The notes: generated from the sequence alone by a model not told the origin. A stretch of 64,000 nucleotides of DNA from Halorussus rarus (GCF_003369835.1 NZ_QPMJ01000004.1:62001-126000), one strand, 5' to 3'. Shown: positions 35,145 through 45,026, numbered from the stretch's first letter. A program made the numbers and translations.

Positions 35145-35405
35145 GTGACCTACCTCAGCCACGCCGTCCGGTCGATCCGGGACGACCCGGTCGAGGGGGA
35201 GTCGGTCCGACTCGTCCTGACCGTCGGGGGCGACGCCGACGAGTCGGCGGTCGCAGAATCGGTCGAGTCGCTCGGCGGCGAGGCGGTCCGGGACCTCCGG
35301 TTCGACCGCCTGCTGGTCGAGGTGGCCCAGACCGACGTCGACGCGGTCTGCTCGCTGGCGGGCGTCGCCTCGGTCGAGACCGACGCGGTGCTGGACCCGA
35401 CCTGA
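35145..35405 (+). CDS. small ferredoxin-fold protein, unknown function
   Basis: 86 residues from a GTG at 35145, 11 bases after the peptidase stop. Alternating strands and helices (RLVLTVGG, AVAESVESLGGEAVRDL, RLLVEVAQTDVDAVCSL, ASVETDAVL) resemble the beta-alpha-beta fold of inhibitor I9/propeptide domains. It could bind the neighbouring peptidase, but that is only a guess from position and shape. Confidence 0.6.
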   Translation: MTYLSHAVRSIRDDPVEGESVRLVLTVGGDADESAVAESVESLGGEAVRDLRFDRLLVEVAQTDVDAVCSLAGVASVETDAVLDPT

Positions 35406-35527
35406 GCCGCTCGGGGGCGGTCCGCGCCGTCTCGGCTGGGGCCGCGGATTCCCCCGTAGACGTTTTCACGGCGCGGTTCCGGGGTTGTACTAACCGAGCG
35501 GAGCCGCCACCGGGCAAGCAGTTTCAA

Positions 35528-36694
35528 GTGAGTGACTGGTGTAGGGTCTGCGGGGAAATGGGGGACGACGACACTGAACACCGGCCCGGTGCGGTCCACG
35601 ACGAACCGGTGACGACGATGGGCCGGCGCCGGTTCGTGGACACGCTCGCGAGCCTCGGCTTCGGCGCGCTCTCCGCGAGTCTGCTCACCGCCGACGACGT
35701 GCGGGCGGCGAGCCGCGACGAGGTGCCGGTGGTCTACGGTCTGACGCGGAGCGACGACGGGGGATTGACCCCCCGGCGAAAGACGGTGCCGGCCGACTGG
35801 TACGAGGACTTCCGGACGGCGCTCGCGGCCCACCGGAACCTGGAGGCGGTCCACCGCGACGCGGTGGCGAACTCGGCGGTGGCGCCCGGGGAGTACGGCG
35901 GCGCGAACGCGTCGATTCGCGTCGAGATAACCTCGGAGGACGTCCGGGGCGACGTCCCCGAGCGCGTCCAGAACACGCCGGTCGAGGTCCGCAAGGTCGA
36001 GCGAGCGACCGGGGGCGACCGGGGCCTCCGGGCCGAACCGAGCGCGTCGGTCGGTCTCCAGGACGGCGGCGTCCCGGGGAGCGTCGCGGTCGCCAGCGAG
36101 GACCTCTACGGGACCTTAGCGCCCGCGATGCGCGACCCGGCCGACGGGTCGCTGTACTTCGCCACCGCCAACCACGTCTTCGGCGGGACCGGCAACGAGG
36201 GCAAGCCGATGTACCTGCTCGACGACGGCCGGACCAAGATCGGGGAGGTGCGGTCGGGCTACCCGAAGGCGGACGTCGTCTGCGCCAGCCCGACCGACGA
36301 CTACCGACCGCTCCACCGCATCCGGGACGGGTCGCCCGGCCGGGTCCTGGGCCAGTTCACCCGGACCGGCCTCGCCGACCTGAAGGCCGCGGGCGAACCG
36401 CTGGAGAAGATCGGCGTCAAGACCGGCCACACGAAGGGGAAAATCCAGGCGGTGGACGGGCTCACCTGCGCCTACGGCGCCATCTGCAAGCAGGGGCAGC
36501 TCAAGTGGGGCGACGAGTCGGGATTCGACGACGGCGACAGCGGGTCGGTCAACTACCACCCCGACCCGGACGACCCGGACGCGGGCGTGCTCGTCGGCGG
36601 GTTCAACAACGCCCGGACGTGGTGGCCCGGCGAGAACTACATCTGGGGGACCGCGGCCCACCACATCACCGAGACCCACGGACTGACGTTCTGA
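35528..36694 (+). CDS. Tat-exported trypsin-like serine protease
   Basis: 388 residues from a GTG at 35528 (an ATG at 35558 is the alternative). Before the Tat signal lies a CRVCGE motif. The signal is GRRRFVDTLASLGFGALSASL (about 32-52) without a lipobox, so the product is probably released. A pro-region follows to about 185. The catalytic triad fits the chymotrypsin fold: His216 in TANHVFGG, Asp249 in KADVVCAS and Ser338 in DDGDSGS. Two cysteines near 314 and 320 may pair. Likely an extracellular protease active in brine. Confidence 0.8.
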   Translation: MSDWCRVCGEMGDDDTEHRPGAVHDEPVTTMGRRRFVDTLASLGFGALSASLLTADDVRAASRDEVPVVYGLTRSDDGGLTPRRKTVPADWYEDFRTALAAHRNLEAVHRDAVANSAVAPGEYGGANASIRVEITSEDVRGDVPERVQNTPVEVRKVERATGGDRGLRAEPSASVGLQDGGVPGSVAVASEDLYGTLAPAMRDPADGSLYFATANHVFGGTGNEGKPMYLLDDGRTKIGEVRSGYPKADVVCASPTDDYRPLHRIRDGSPGRVLGQFTRTGLADLKAAGEPLEKIGVKTGHTKGKIQAVDGLTCAYGAICKQGQLKWGDESGFDDGDSGSVNYHPDPDDPDAGVLVGGFNNARTWWPGENYIWGTAAHHITETHGLTF

Positions 36695-36730
36695 ACGGGC
36701 GGACTACCTGCACTTTCAGACTGGCGCGCG

Positions 36731-36756
36731 CTGGCGCGACCCTTGTGTCGCGCCAG
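36731..36756. repeat. 10-bp perfect inverted repeat with 6-nt loop
   Basis: CTGGCGCGAC, loop CCTTGT, GTCGCGCCAG. It lies 36 bases after the protease stop, between convergent genes (the large regulator ends at 36925). It may be a transcription barrier, or the left end of a GC-rich intergenic element that runs on to about 36840. No T-run follows, so a classic terminator is uncertain. Confidence 0.55.
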
Positions 36757-36924
36757 TGCGTGCGAGGGACGAGGAGCACAGCGAAGCGAGCACCGCAGGA
36801 GGCTGGGGAGGGTGAGGCTGTCGCGGTGCGGGGCAGTGCGGAGATTCAGAGGTGACGGCAGTAGCTAGCGTCTCGCGGTCGTATCCCCCTAGACCCACCA
36901 AAGAACAGTCCTCGAACCTACAAC

Positions 36925-39900
36925 TCACTCTTCGTCCAGAAACGCCGACAGTAGCTTCCGCTCGCCCACCCGGAGGTGCTGGTGGAACGTCGGCGGCGAG
37001 ACGCCCAGCGACTCGCTGACCTCCTCGCCGGTCGACTCGCGGGGCCACTCGAAGAAGCCCGCGTAGAACGCCGCCTCCAGTGCCGAGCGCTGGCGCTCGG
37101 TCAGGTCCTCGCCCAGCGCGGTCCGGAACTCCTCGACCGTGCGGGCCGGCCGCTCGCGCTCGCGCTGGGCGGCGGCCGACGTGCCCGGCAGCCCCTCCTG
37201 GATGGACTCGACCACCGAGCGGACGTCTGCGTTCTGCGGGAGCTCGACCACGCTCCGGCCGCCCTCGGGGGTGAACTCAGCGTGCCGGAGCGTCCCGCCG
37301 TGGTCGGCCAGGCCGGTCAGCGGCGACGGCCCGGTGTAGACCAGCTCGAACAGCGCGCCGTCGTCGTGCTCGTTGATCAGGCGGGCCTGCTCGACGTCGT
37401 CGGCGTCCTCGGCCCGCGAGAGCACCGTCCCGGGGTCGAGCCCGTCCGCGGTGACGAAGTAGACGAACGACCCCTCGGCGGTCATGGTCACGCCCTCCAG
37501 CGCGAACCGGCCGCCCTCCTCGCGGGGGACCCGCGCGAGGAACCCCTCGCCGTGGTCGATCTCGAACTCCACCTCGACGACCGCGTCCGTCAGCAGCGCC
37601 CGCTTGTTCTCCGCGGCGTTGATGGCGTGGCCGATGGTCTCGCCCAGCTCGGCGAGCACCGCCCGCTCGCGGTCGTCGAAGGCGTTCGCGCGGTCGGCGT
37701 ACACGCAGAGGACGCCGTACACCGTCTCGCGGTAGCGCAGCGGGAGCGCGGCCGCCGACTGGTAGCCCCGCTCGAGCGCCGCCTCGCGCCACGGCGCGAA
37801 CTCGTCGTCCTCCGGGACGCTCTGTACCACCTGGACCTCTCCGGTCTCGACCGCGATCTGGGCCGGCCCGCGGGGCGTCTCCTCGTGCATGGCCTTGATC
37901 TCGTCGAGGTACCCCTCTCCGGCGCCCGCCCAGGTGGTCGGCTCCGCCCAGTCCGAACCGGCCATCGTCTCGCCGGTCCACGCGAACTGGTACTGGTCCG
38001 ACTCCGCGAGCCGGTCGCAGACCGCCTGGAGTATCTCCTCGCGGGTCGCGGCACGGACCAGCAGCTGGTCGACGTCCCGGATGACCGCGTTGATGCGGTC
38101 GAGCTCGGCGAGCTGGCACCGCTGGTCGGCGAGCTCGGCCTCGCGGGCCGCCCGGTTGAGCGCGACCTCCGCGTTGGCCGCCAGGACCCGCACCAGGTCC
38201 ATCTCGTAGTCGTCGAACGCGCCGACAGCCCGGGAGGCCACGGTCATCACGCCCCAGTCGCCCAGCGGGAACGCGCCGAACGCCCGGATGCCCTCGGCGC
38301 CGTTCTCGTGGGCGCGCGGGTCGTCCCACGCGTTGTCGAAGTGGAGCGCCTCGCCCTCGGCGAAGGCGGTGCCGACGATCCCCTCGCCGCGTTCGAGGGT
38401 CGGCGCCGCGCCGAGCTCGGCGACGGTGTCCTCGAGCTGGATGTACGGATCGAGCAGCTCGCGCTCCTCGTCCCACCGGAAGACCGTCGCGTAGGGGATG
38501 TCCAGGACGTTCTGGGCCGTGTCGACCGCGGTCCGGCAGATGTCGCGCTGGGACCCGGCCGCCATCAGATCGCGGGTCGCGCCGTGGAGCGCGTCGAGCA
38601 TCTCCTCGCGCCGGACCCGCTCGGTCACGTCGTAGTAGAGCTCGACCCGGCCGCCGGCGTACAGCCCCGACTCGATGGGCCGGCTCCGGTGGTGGAGGTG
38701 GCGCTCCCCGCGGTCGCCGCCCGCCGTGACGTGGCAGGTGAACTCCTCGACGTAGCTGTTGTCCTCGTAGGTCGCGGTCACGGTGTCGACGAACGCCTCG
38801 TCGTCCGCGACCACGTCGCGTATCTCAGCGTCGATGAGCGACCGCTTGTCCGCCCCGAGCACGCGTTCGCGGTCCAGATCGAAGTACTCGGTCACCGCGG
38901 AGTTGGCCCACGCCACCTCGAACTCGTCGTCGAGCACGAAGATGCCGACGTCGGTGTTGTCCATCACGTCCTCGGTCATCGACCGGTGGCGCTCCGCGTT
39001 GCGCTTGCGCTCGGTGATGTCGGTGTAGATGACGTAGTGCTCGTCGCCGCCCGACACCGAGGCGTTGCGCACCAGGAAGTCCCGGACGCCGTCGACCGCC
39101 TCGCGCTCGACTTCGGCGTCGATACGCTCGCCGTTGCGCACGCGCTCGGTGAGTCGCTCGGCCTCCTCGCGCCGGCCGTCCGGAACGAGGATGTCGTCGA
39201 TGGAGGCGCCCAGTGCCTCCTCGCCGTCGTAGCCGAACACGTCCTCGAACGCCTCGTTGACCGACAGGACGACCGGCTCGCCGTCCCGGAGCTCGTACCG
39301 CGCGGTCGGCTCCGGGACGTTCTCGAACAGGGCGGCGAACCGGTCGCGCTCGGCCCGGAGCGCCTCCTCCGACCGGACCCGGCTCAGCGCCTCGGCGGCG
39401 TGGGCGACCAGTAGCTCCGCCAGTCGGAGGTCCTCCTCGTCGAACTCCCCGGGGGTGTACGCCCCGGCCTGGAGCACCCCCACGTCGCCGAACGGGACGC
39501 TCAACACCGACCGGTACCGGTCGCTCACGACCTCGACGTCCCCGACCTCGTGGATGTCGTCGACGACGAACGTCCTGCCGGTCAGGTAGGTCTCGCCCGC
39601 CAGCCCCTCGTCGGCCCGGAGCACGTCGTAGCCCGTCTCGTCGAGCTCCGAGGAGGTGGCCTTCGGGACCAGGTAGCCGTCCTCCTCGACGTCGACCCCG
39701 CAGATGTCGAACTTCAGGATCTCCTCGGCGGCGTCGACGGTCCGGCGGTAGATCTCCCGGGGCGTGTCGCAGCCCTCCAGACTGACCGCCACGTGGTGGA
39801 GCTCCTCGATCTTCTGCTTCTCGCGGGTCAGGTCCCGCTCTAACTGCTTGCGGTCGGTGATGTCGGTGTAGATGACGTACCCGCCGGTGGCGTCGTCCGG

Positions 39901-41460
39901 GACCTTCGCGGTCCGGACCTGGAAGTCCCGGACCCCCGTCGCCGTCTCCCGGCGCACCTCCGCGTCGACGTGGTCGCCTCGCTGCATCCGGTCGACGTGT
40001 CGCTTCGCCTCCTCGGCGTACTCGTCGGGGACCAGGACGTCGAGCACCGACTCGCCGACGACCCGCTCGGCGTCGTAGCCGAACACCGCCTCGAACGACT
40101 CGTTGACCGACCGGATCACCGGCTCGCCGTCGACGACGTCGTGGTAGATGATCGCGTCGCGGGTGTTCTCGAACAGCGCGGCGAACCGGTCGCGCTCGGC
40201 TTCGAGGGCCGCCTCCGACCGGATGCGCTGGACCGACTGGGCCAGGTGGGAGGTCAACAGCTCGGCCAGCTTCCGGTCGCTCCGGTCGAACGCGCCGACC
40301 TCCTTCGAGACCGCCTGGAAGACGCCCACCTCGCCGACCGGGACGGTCAGCGCCGCCCGGTAGCCGCTGGCGGCCGGGTCGACGCCCGCCTCGCGGAGGT
40401 CGGCCGTCCGGATCGACCGGCCCGCACGGTAGGCCCGCGCCGCGAGGTTGTCGTCGGCCGACACCGGCGTGGTGGTGTAGACGCCGTCGGTCGGCACGCC
40501 CCTCGAGACCGCCTGTGGCACCAGCTCGCCGTCCTCGACCGTGTCGACCGCGCAGAGGTCGAACTCCAGCAGCTGCTCGGCCGTCTCGACCGCCAGCTCG
40601 CAGGCGGCCTCGACGCTGCCGGACTCCTCGAGCATCACCGCGACCTCGTGGAGCTCGCGGGTCTTGCGCTTCTCGGCCTCGAGCCGGTCGGCCAGCCGCT
40701 CGCGCTCGTTCACGTCCCGGACCACCGCCGAGAAGTAGCGCGCCCTGTCGCGCTCGGCCTCGCGGATCGACACCGCGAGCGGCACCTCGCGACCGTCGCG
40801 GTGCCGCCCCGTCAGCTCGACGTAGTCGCGCTGGTCCGGACCCGAGTCCGCGGCCAGCGACTCGACCACCTCGGCGACCCGGTCGGCCTCGCCGTCGGCG
40901 AGCAGCGTCCGGACCGGCTCGCCCGCGATGGTATCGGGATCGTAGCCGAACACGCGCTCGACCGCCCGGGTGGCGAACGCCACCTCGCAGTCCTCGTCGA
41001 CGGTCAGGATGGGGTCGGGCGTCCCCTCGACCAGCGTCTCGACCCGGTCGGCGAGCCGGTCGCGCTCGTCGGCGGCCGACCGCAGCTCCGCGGCGCGCTC
41101 GACCCGTCGCGCGGTCCGCGCCGGGAGGTCGGCTCGCGGCCGGGTCGGGACGAACGCGACGTCGCGGGGCGCGTCCTCGACCGACTCGGCGACCAGCACC
41201 CTGGCGGCGTCGGGCCGGAGCTCGCCGACGGCGCCGAGCAGCTCCGCGCCGTCGACGTCGGGGAGGTCGGCCTCGGCGACGACGCAGTCGACCGCATCGG
41301 TCTCGATCCGGTCGAGCGCCTCGGTTCCGCGGCGCTCGACGCGCAGTTCGGAGTCGAACAGTTCCCCGGCGACGGCGGCCCCCCGCGTCTCCTCGCCGAC
41401 GTACAGCACCCGTCGCGCGACGGCTCGCGGCCGGCCTCGTTCCCCCTCGGGCCGTTGCAT
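36925..41460 (-). CDS. multi-PAS/GAF bacterio-opsin-activator-type transcriptional regulator
   Basis: 1511 residues from the ATG at 41460, exceptionally long for the family. Order: a degenerate receiver-like domain (about 15-100); PAS (144-251); GAF (284-404); PAS (424-538); GAF (557-687); PAS (707-816); PAS (827-949); GAF (967-1100); GAF (1131-1274); the GAF/HTH_10-associated domain (1291-1414); and an HTH_10 DNA-binding domain at the end, with LTERQRSALEAAFYAGFFEWPR and LGVSPPTFHQHLRVGERKLL. It has no kinase domain: sensing and DNA binding are in one soluble chain, as in Bat. Inputs may be redox, light or small ligands; PAS ligands cannot be told. The target genes are unknown. Confidence 0.93.
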   Translation of the reverse strand: MQRPEGERGRPRAVARRVLYVGEETRGAAVAGELFDSELRVERRGTEALDRIETDAVDCVVAEADLPDVDGAELLGAVGELRPDAARVLVAESVEDAPRDVAFVPTRPRADLPARTARRVERAAELRSAADERDRLADRVETLVEGTPDPILTVDEDCEVAFATRAVERVFGYDPDTIAGEPVRTLLADGEADRVAEVVESLAADSGPDQRDYVELTGRHRDGREVPLAVSIREAERDRARYFSAVVRDVNERERLADRLEAEKRKTRELHEVAVMLEESGSVEAACELAVETAEQLLEFDLCAVDTVEDGELVPQAVSRGVPTDGVYTTTPVSADDNLAARAYRAGRSIRTADLREAGVDPAASGYRAALTVPVGEVGVFQAVSKEVGAFDRSDRKLAELLTSHLAQSVQRIRSEAALEAERDRFAALFENTRDAIIYHDVVDGEPVIRSVNESFEAVFGYDAERVVGESVLDVLVPDEYAEEAKRHVDRMQRGDHVDAEVRRETATGVRDFQVRTAKVPDDATGGYVIYTDITDRKQLERDLTREKQKIEELHHVAVSLEGCDTPREIYRRTVDAAEEILKFDICGVDVEEDGYLVPKATSSELDETGYDVLRADEGLAGETYLTGRTFVVDDIHEVGDVEVVSDRYRSVLSVPFGDVGVLQAGAYTPGEFDEEDLRLAELLVAHAAEALSRVRSEEALRAERDRFAALFENVPEPTARYELRDGEPVVLSVNEAFEDVFGYDGEEALGASIDDILVPDGRREEAERLTERVRNGERIDAEVEREAVDGVRDFLVRNASVSGGDEHYVIYTDITERKRNAERHRSMTEDVMDNTDVGIFVLDDEFEVAWANSAVTEYFDLDRERVLGADKRSLIDAEIRDVVADDEAFVDTVTATYEDNSYVEEFTCHVTAGGDRGERHLHHRSRPIESGLYAGGRVELYYDVTERVRREEMLDALHGATRDLMAAGSQRDICRTAVDTAQNVLDIPYATVFRWDEERELLDPYIQLEDTVAELGAAPTLERGEGIVGTAFAEGEALHFDNAWDDPRAHENGAEGIRAFGAFPLGDWGVMTVASRAVGAFDDYEMDLVRVLAANAEVALNRAAREAELADQRCQLAELDRINAVIRDVDQLLVRAATREEILQAVCDRLAESDQYQFAWTGETMAGSDWAEPTTWAGAGEGYLDEIKAMHEETPRGPAQIAVETGEVQVVQSVPEDDEFAPWREAALERGYQSAAALPLRYRETVYGVLCVYADRANAFDDRERAVLAELGETIGHAINAAENKRALLTDAVVEVEFEIDHGEGFLARVPREEGGRFALEGVTMTAEGSFVYFVTADGLDPGTVLSRAEDADDVEQARLINEHDDGALFELVYTGPSPLTGLADHGGTLRHAEFTPEGGRSVVELPQNADVRSVVESIQEGLPGTSAAAQRERERPARTVEEFRTALGEDLTERQRSALEAAFYAGFFEWPRESTGEEVSESLGVSPPTFHQHLRVGERKLLSAFLDEE

Positions 41461-41668
41461 TATTACCACGACAGACACCGGGAGGTTGTTAGCGTTTCGT
41501 CTCGGGTTGGGTTCGAAATCTCTTTTCCGTCCCGTGCGGCGTCGGAGACGCTCCGAACTCCTTTGTTCCTGTAATATGTGGGGCGGATAAATACCACTCG
41601 TCTGACGCACTCCGGGGCGCGGCGCGGCTTGTGTAACCATTAAGAGTCGGGGGCGGCACGTCTCGGAC

Positions 41669-43474
41669 ATGCGACTGGAGGAGTACTGGGGGGTCGGACC
41701 CAAGACGCGCGAGCGCCTCGAGGCCGAACTGGGCACCGAGCGCGCGGTGGAGGCCATCGAGTCCGGCGAGGTCCGTGCGCTCGTCTCGGCGGGGCTGCCC
41801 CGCGGGCGCGCGACACGCATCCTCCGGCGGGCCAACGGCGGCGAGGGGATGTCGGTCCTGGCGACCCGCGACGCCCGGGCGGTCTACAAGGAACTGCTCG
41901 ACGTGGCCAGCGACTACGCCGTGACCGAGGACGCGGCCGACCGCATCCGGGTGTTGACGCCGCTGATGGACCGGGAAGAGGCCGAGGAGCGACTCGACGC
42001 GGTGACGGACGCCGCCGAATCGTGGGCCGCGCTGGACGACCCGACCCGCGAGGAGGTGCTGTCGGCGTTCGCCGAGTTCGCCGGCGACGACCGCATCGGC
42101 GAGGACGAGGCCGCGGTCCGGACCGTGCTCGCGCTCCGGGACGCCGGACTCTCCGAGGGAGCATTCTCGCGCGTCGCCGACATCGACCGCGCCGACCTCG
42201 AGGCCGCCGCCTCGGCGCTCGCGGACCTCGACGGCGGCGACGTGGCCCGGGGCGTCGACGACGAACTCGACGACCTCCGGGACGCGCTCGACGGCGCGGA
42301 GGCACTCTCGGCCGACTCGCTCGACGCGATGGAGGAGATCCGCGAGGAGGCCCGCGCCGGCGCGGAGTTCGGCGAGGTGGTGGTCGACTACGTGGCGAGC
42401 GAGACCGACGCCGGGTTCCAGCGCGTCCGGGACGCCGCGCCCGAGGACGCGGTCGACGCCGCCGACTTCGTGAACGCCACGCTCCGGAACCTGCTCGAGG
42501 ACCTCCGGGAGACCGCCGAGGAGCGCGAGCGCTCGGTCGCCCGGCGGCTCCGGGGTCGAATCGCCGAGAACCAGGCCGCCGTCGACGACGCGCGGGCGGC
42601 GGTGTCGGACCTGGCGTTCCACCTCTCGCTGGCCCGGTTCGCCCGCGACTTCGACCTCGCCCGGCCGTCGTTCACCGACGAGGGCTTCGCGGTCCTGAAC
42701 GCCCGGAACGTCTCGCTCGAGGCGGGCGGCGAGTCGGTCCAGCCGGTGACGTACGCGGTCGGCAGTCACGGGCTCGGGGACGGGTCGGCGTCCGATTCCG
42801 CCCCCTCCGAGGACGATGCGGACGCCGACCCGGCGCCGCCCGACGGCGACAGGGTCTCGGTGCTGACCGGCGCGAACTCCGGCGGGAAGACGACCCTGCT
42901 GGAGACGATGTGCCAGGTCGCGCTGCTGGCCCAGATGGGCCTGCCGGTGCCCGCCGAGCGCGCGGAGGTGTCGCTCTCCGAGGACATCGTCTTCCACCGG
43001 CGCCACGCCAGTTTCAACGCGGGCGTGCTGGAGTCCACCCTGCGGAGCATCGTCCCGCCGCTGACCGACGGGTCGAACACCCTGATGCTGGTCGACGAGT
43101 TCGAGGCTATCACCGAACCCGGGAGCGCGGCCGACCTGCTCCACGGTCTGGTCCGGCTCACGGTCGACCGCGGCGCGCTCGGGGTGTTCGTCACTCACCT
43201 CGCCGACGACCTCAAGCCCCTCCCCGAGAAGGCCCGCAAGGACGGCATCTTCGCCGAGGGCCTCGACGACGACCTCGAACTCGAGGTCGACTACCAGCCC
43301 CGGTTCGGCACGGTCGGCAAATCCACCCCGGAGTTCATCGTCTCCCGGCTGCTGGCGGGCGCCGACGACCGGACCGAGCGGGCCGGCTTCGAGACGCTGG
43401 CCCGCGCTGTCGGCGAGGAGGCGGTCCAGCGCACCCTCGACGACTGGTCGCCCGAGGCCGAGGCGGACGACTGA
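41669..43474 (+). CDS. MutS-like DNA-structure ATPase with helix-hairpin-helix start
   Basis: 601 residues. Residues 1-60 resemble a helix-hairpin-helix (YWGVGPKTRERLEAELG, GLPRGRATRILRR). A helical lever region follows, then the ATPase: Walker A TGANSGGKTT at about 400-409, Walker B LMLVDEFEA at about 471-480, and the signature segment HASFNAGVLESTLRSI. There is no mismatch-recognition domain or Smr nuclease, so it fits the archaeal MutS-related group rather than classical mismatch repair. An acidic Asp/Ala/Ser insert sits just before Walker A. It shares an operon with the glycosyltransferase 6 bases downstream. Confidence 0.88.
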   Translation: MRLEEYWGVGPKTRERLEAELGTERAVEAIESGEVRALVSAGLPRGRATRILRRANGGEGMSVLATRDARAVYKELLDVASDYAVTEDAADRIRVLTPLMDREEAEERLDAVTDAAESWAALDDPTREEVLSAFAEFAGDDRIGEDEAAVRTVLALRDAGLSEGAFSRVADIDRADLEAAASALADLDGGDVARGVDDELDDLRDALDGAEALSADSLDAMEEIREEARAGAEFGEVVVDYVASETDAGFQRVRDAAPEDAVDAADFVNATLRNLLEDLRETAEERERSVARRLRGRIAENQAAVDDARAAVSDLAFHLSLARFARDFDLARPSFTDEGFAVLNARNVSLEAGGESVQPVTYAVGSHGLGDGSASDSAPSEDDADADPAPPDGDRVSVLTGANSGGKTTLLETMCQVALLAQMGLPVPAERAEVSLSEDIVFHRRHASFNAGVLESTLRSIVPPLTDGSNTLMLVDEFEAITEPGSAADLLHGLVRLTVDRGALGVFVTHLADDLKPLPEKARKDGIFAEGLDDDLELEVDYQPRFGTVGKSTPEFIVSRLLAGADDRTERAGFETLARAVGEEAVQRTLDDWSPEAEADD

Positions 43475-43480
43475 TCTCGG

Positions 43481-44839
43481 ATGGCAGGTCCCCCGAACGG
43501 CGACGAATCCGCCGATTCCTCCGCGTCCTCCGGACCGTCGGCATCCTCTCCGTCGTCTGCGCCCTCCGCGACCTCCCCGTCTCCCCCACCGGCTACTCCT
43601 TGGGACGCCCGCCTCGTCCTCGCCGCCGGCGTCCTGTTGGGAATCGTCGGCCTCGCCGCCACCGTCGCTCGACACCCGGCGAAGATCGGCATGGACCTCC
43701 AGGTGTACTACTTCGCGGCAAAAGCCGCCCTCTCGGGCGCGGACTTCTACGCGGCCGCGCCGCCGGCCCACCCGACCTACGGCTACGTCTACCCGCCGGT
43801 CACGCTCCCGGTCTTCTACCCCTTCGCGCTGTTCGGGAGCTGGCGGGCCGCGTTCGCCGCGTTCACCCTGCTCAACGTCGCCGCGGCGCTCGCTACGGCC
43901 GCCCTGCTCGTCGACTACGTCGAGCGCTACCGCCAGCCCCTGGCCCGGCTCGACCGCGCGCTGATCGCGGGCTTCGTCCTGCTCTCGCTCCACTCGGCGT
44001 CGACGCTGCTGTACGGGGAGACCAACTACTTCCTCGTGCTGGCGCTCGTCGCGGGGTTCCGGTGGCTGGACGCCGCCGAAACCACCGACGTCGGTGCGGA
44101 GACCCGCGGTTGGCTCGGCGACGAGGCGAAGGCCGGCGTCGCCTTCGCGCTCCCGGCGGTGGTCAAACTCTTCCCGGCCGCCGTGGGGCTCTGGCTGCTC
44201 CGTCGCCGGGCCTGGCGGGCCGTCGCGGCCGCGACCGCGACCGGCGTCGGGGCGTTCGCGCTCGGCGTCGCGGCGTTCGGCGTCGACGCCCACCTGACCT
44301 ACCTCGACGTCGCGGTCCGCCCGCGGCTGTCGAGCGAGGAGTTCGCCGGCGGACTCGACCCGGCCGCGGCCATGGTGACGCTCCGGCGGCCGCTCTCGGT
44401 GCTACTGCCGGACCTCGACCCCTCGCTCTACGGCCCGCTGGCGTTCCTGCTGCTCGCGCCGGTCGTGGCGTACTGCTACCGGCGGATCGACGGGCCGGTC
44501 GAGCGACTGGTCGCCGTCTTCGCCACGATGGCGGCGATAGTCGTCGGGTTCCCGTCGCTGCTGCTGTACGCCGTCTTCCTCGTCTTCCCGCTGGTTCCGC
44601 TGCTCTACCTGCTGGAGCGCGGGCCGGCCCGGCGGCTGTTCGTCGCGGGCGCGTTCGTCTCGAACGTCGCGGTGACGCTGGCAAACGTCCGGGCGCTGGT
44701 CGGGGCGACGCCGATTCCGGCCGGCGTCCTCGACGTTGCGACGCCGGTGCTCACCTTGGGAACTCCGACGCTCTACGGCGTCGTCCTGATGCTGGCCGCC
44801 TGCGCGCTCGCCGTCAGAAGAACATCGCCCACGCGATGA
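43481..44839 (+). CDS. GT87 (DUF2029)-type membrane glycosyltransferase
   Basis: 452 residues. A Ser/Pro/Ala-rich N-terminal tail of about 40 residues precedes about ten helices. The family pattern is present: GMDLQVYYFAAKAALSGADFY after helix 1 (the catalytic Asp lies in this loop), YGYVYPPVTLPVFYPFALFG, and ETNYFLVLALVAGFRW. GT87 enzymes transfer mannose or arabinose from polyprenyl-phosphate sugars outside the membrane. It could modify the Thr-rich surface proteins, though that is inference. Its 3' end overlaps a small convergent gene by 26 bases. Confidence 0.85.
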   Translation: MAGPPNGDESADSSASSGPSASSPSSAPSATSPSPPPATPWDARLVLAAGVLLGIVGLAATVARHPAKIGMDLQVYYFAAKAALSGADFYAAAPPAHPTYGYVYPPVTLPVFYPFALFGSWRAAFAAFTLLNVAAALATAALLVDYVERYRQPLARLDRALIAGFVLLSLHSASTLLYGETNYFLVLALVAGFRWLDAAETTDVGAETRGWLGDEAKAGVAFALPAVVKLFPAAVGLWLLRRRAWRAVAAATATGVGAFALGVAAFGVDAHLTYLDVAVRPRLSSEEFAGGLDPAAAMVTLRRPLSVLLPDLDPSLYGPLAFLLLAPVVAYCYRRIDGPVERLVAVFATMAAIVVGFPSLLLYAVFLVFPLVPLLYLLERGPARRLFVAGAFVSNVAVTLANVRALVGATPIPAGVLDVATPVLTLGTPTLYGVVLMLAACALAVRRTSPTR

Positions 44840-45026
44840 GTCCCATGGTGAGCACCGCCAGGAGCGCGGGCAGCAGTCCGAGCAGAACCGTCGTGAGCCG
44901 GTCGAGCCGGCGCTCGTCGTCGACCGGCTCGAGCACGCTGTAGCCGCACTCCACGCACTGCTTGCGGTCGCTCCGGTGCTTTCTCCCGCAGTCCTTGCAC
45001 TTCCAGCGCTTGGGACCGAGACTCAT
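44814..45026 (-). CDS. small zinc-ribbon membrane protein
   Basis: 70 residues from the ATG at 45026. A zinc ribbon at the start (WKCKDCGRKH, QCVECGYSV), an acidic/basic middle (LEPVDDERRLDRL) and a C-terminal membrane helix (VLLGLLPALLAVLTMGLIAWAMFF). Such tail-anchored zinc ribbons are common and unnamed in haloarchaea. Confidence 0.75.
   Translation of the reverse strand: MSLGPKRWKCKDCGRKHRSDRKQCVECGYSVLEPVDDERRLDRLTTVLLGLLPALLAVLTMGLIAWAMFF

Noticed and set aside
41461-41835. N-terminal extension of the PAS/GAF regulator to 41835
   Set aside because: The added 125 residues are basic and Ser/Arg-rich and overlap the divergent MutS-like gene and its promoter. The ATG at 41460 gives an acidic, family-like start.
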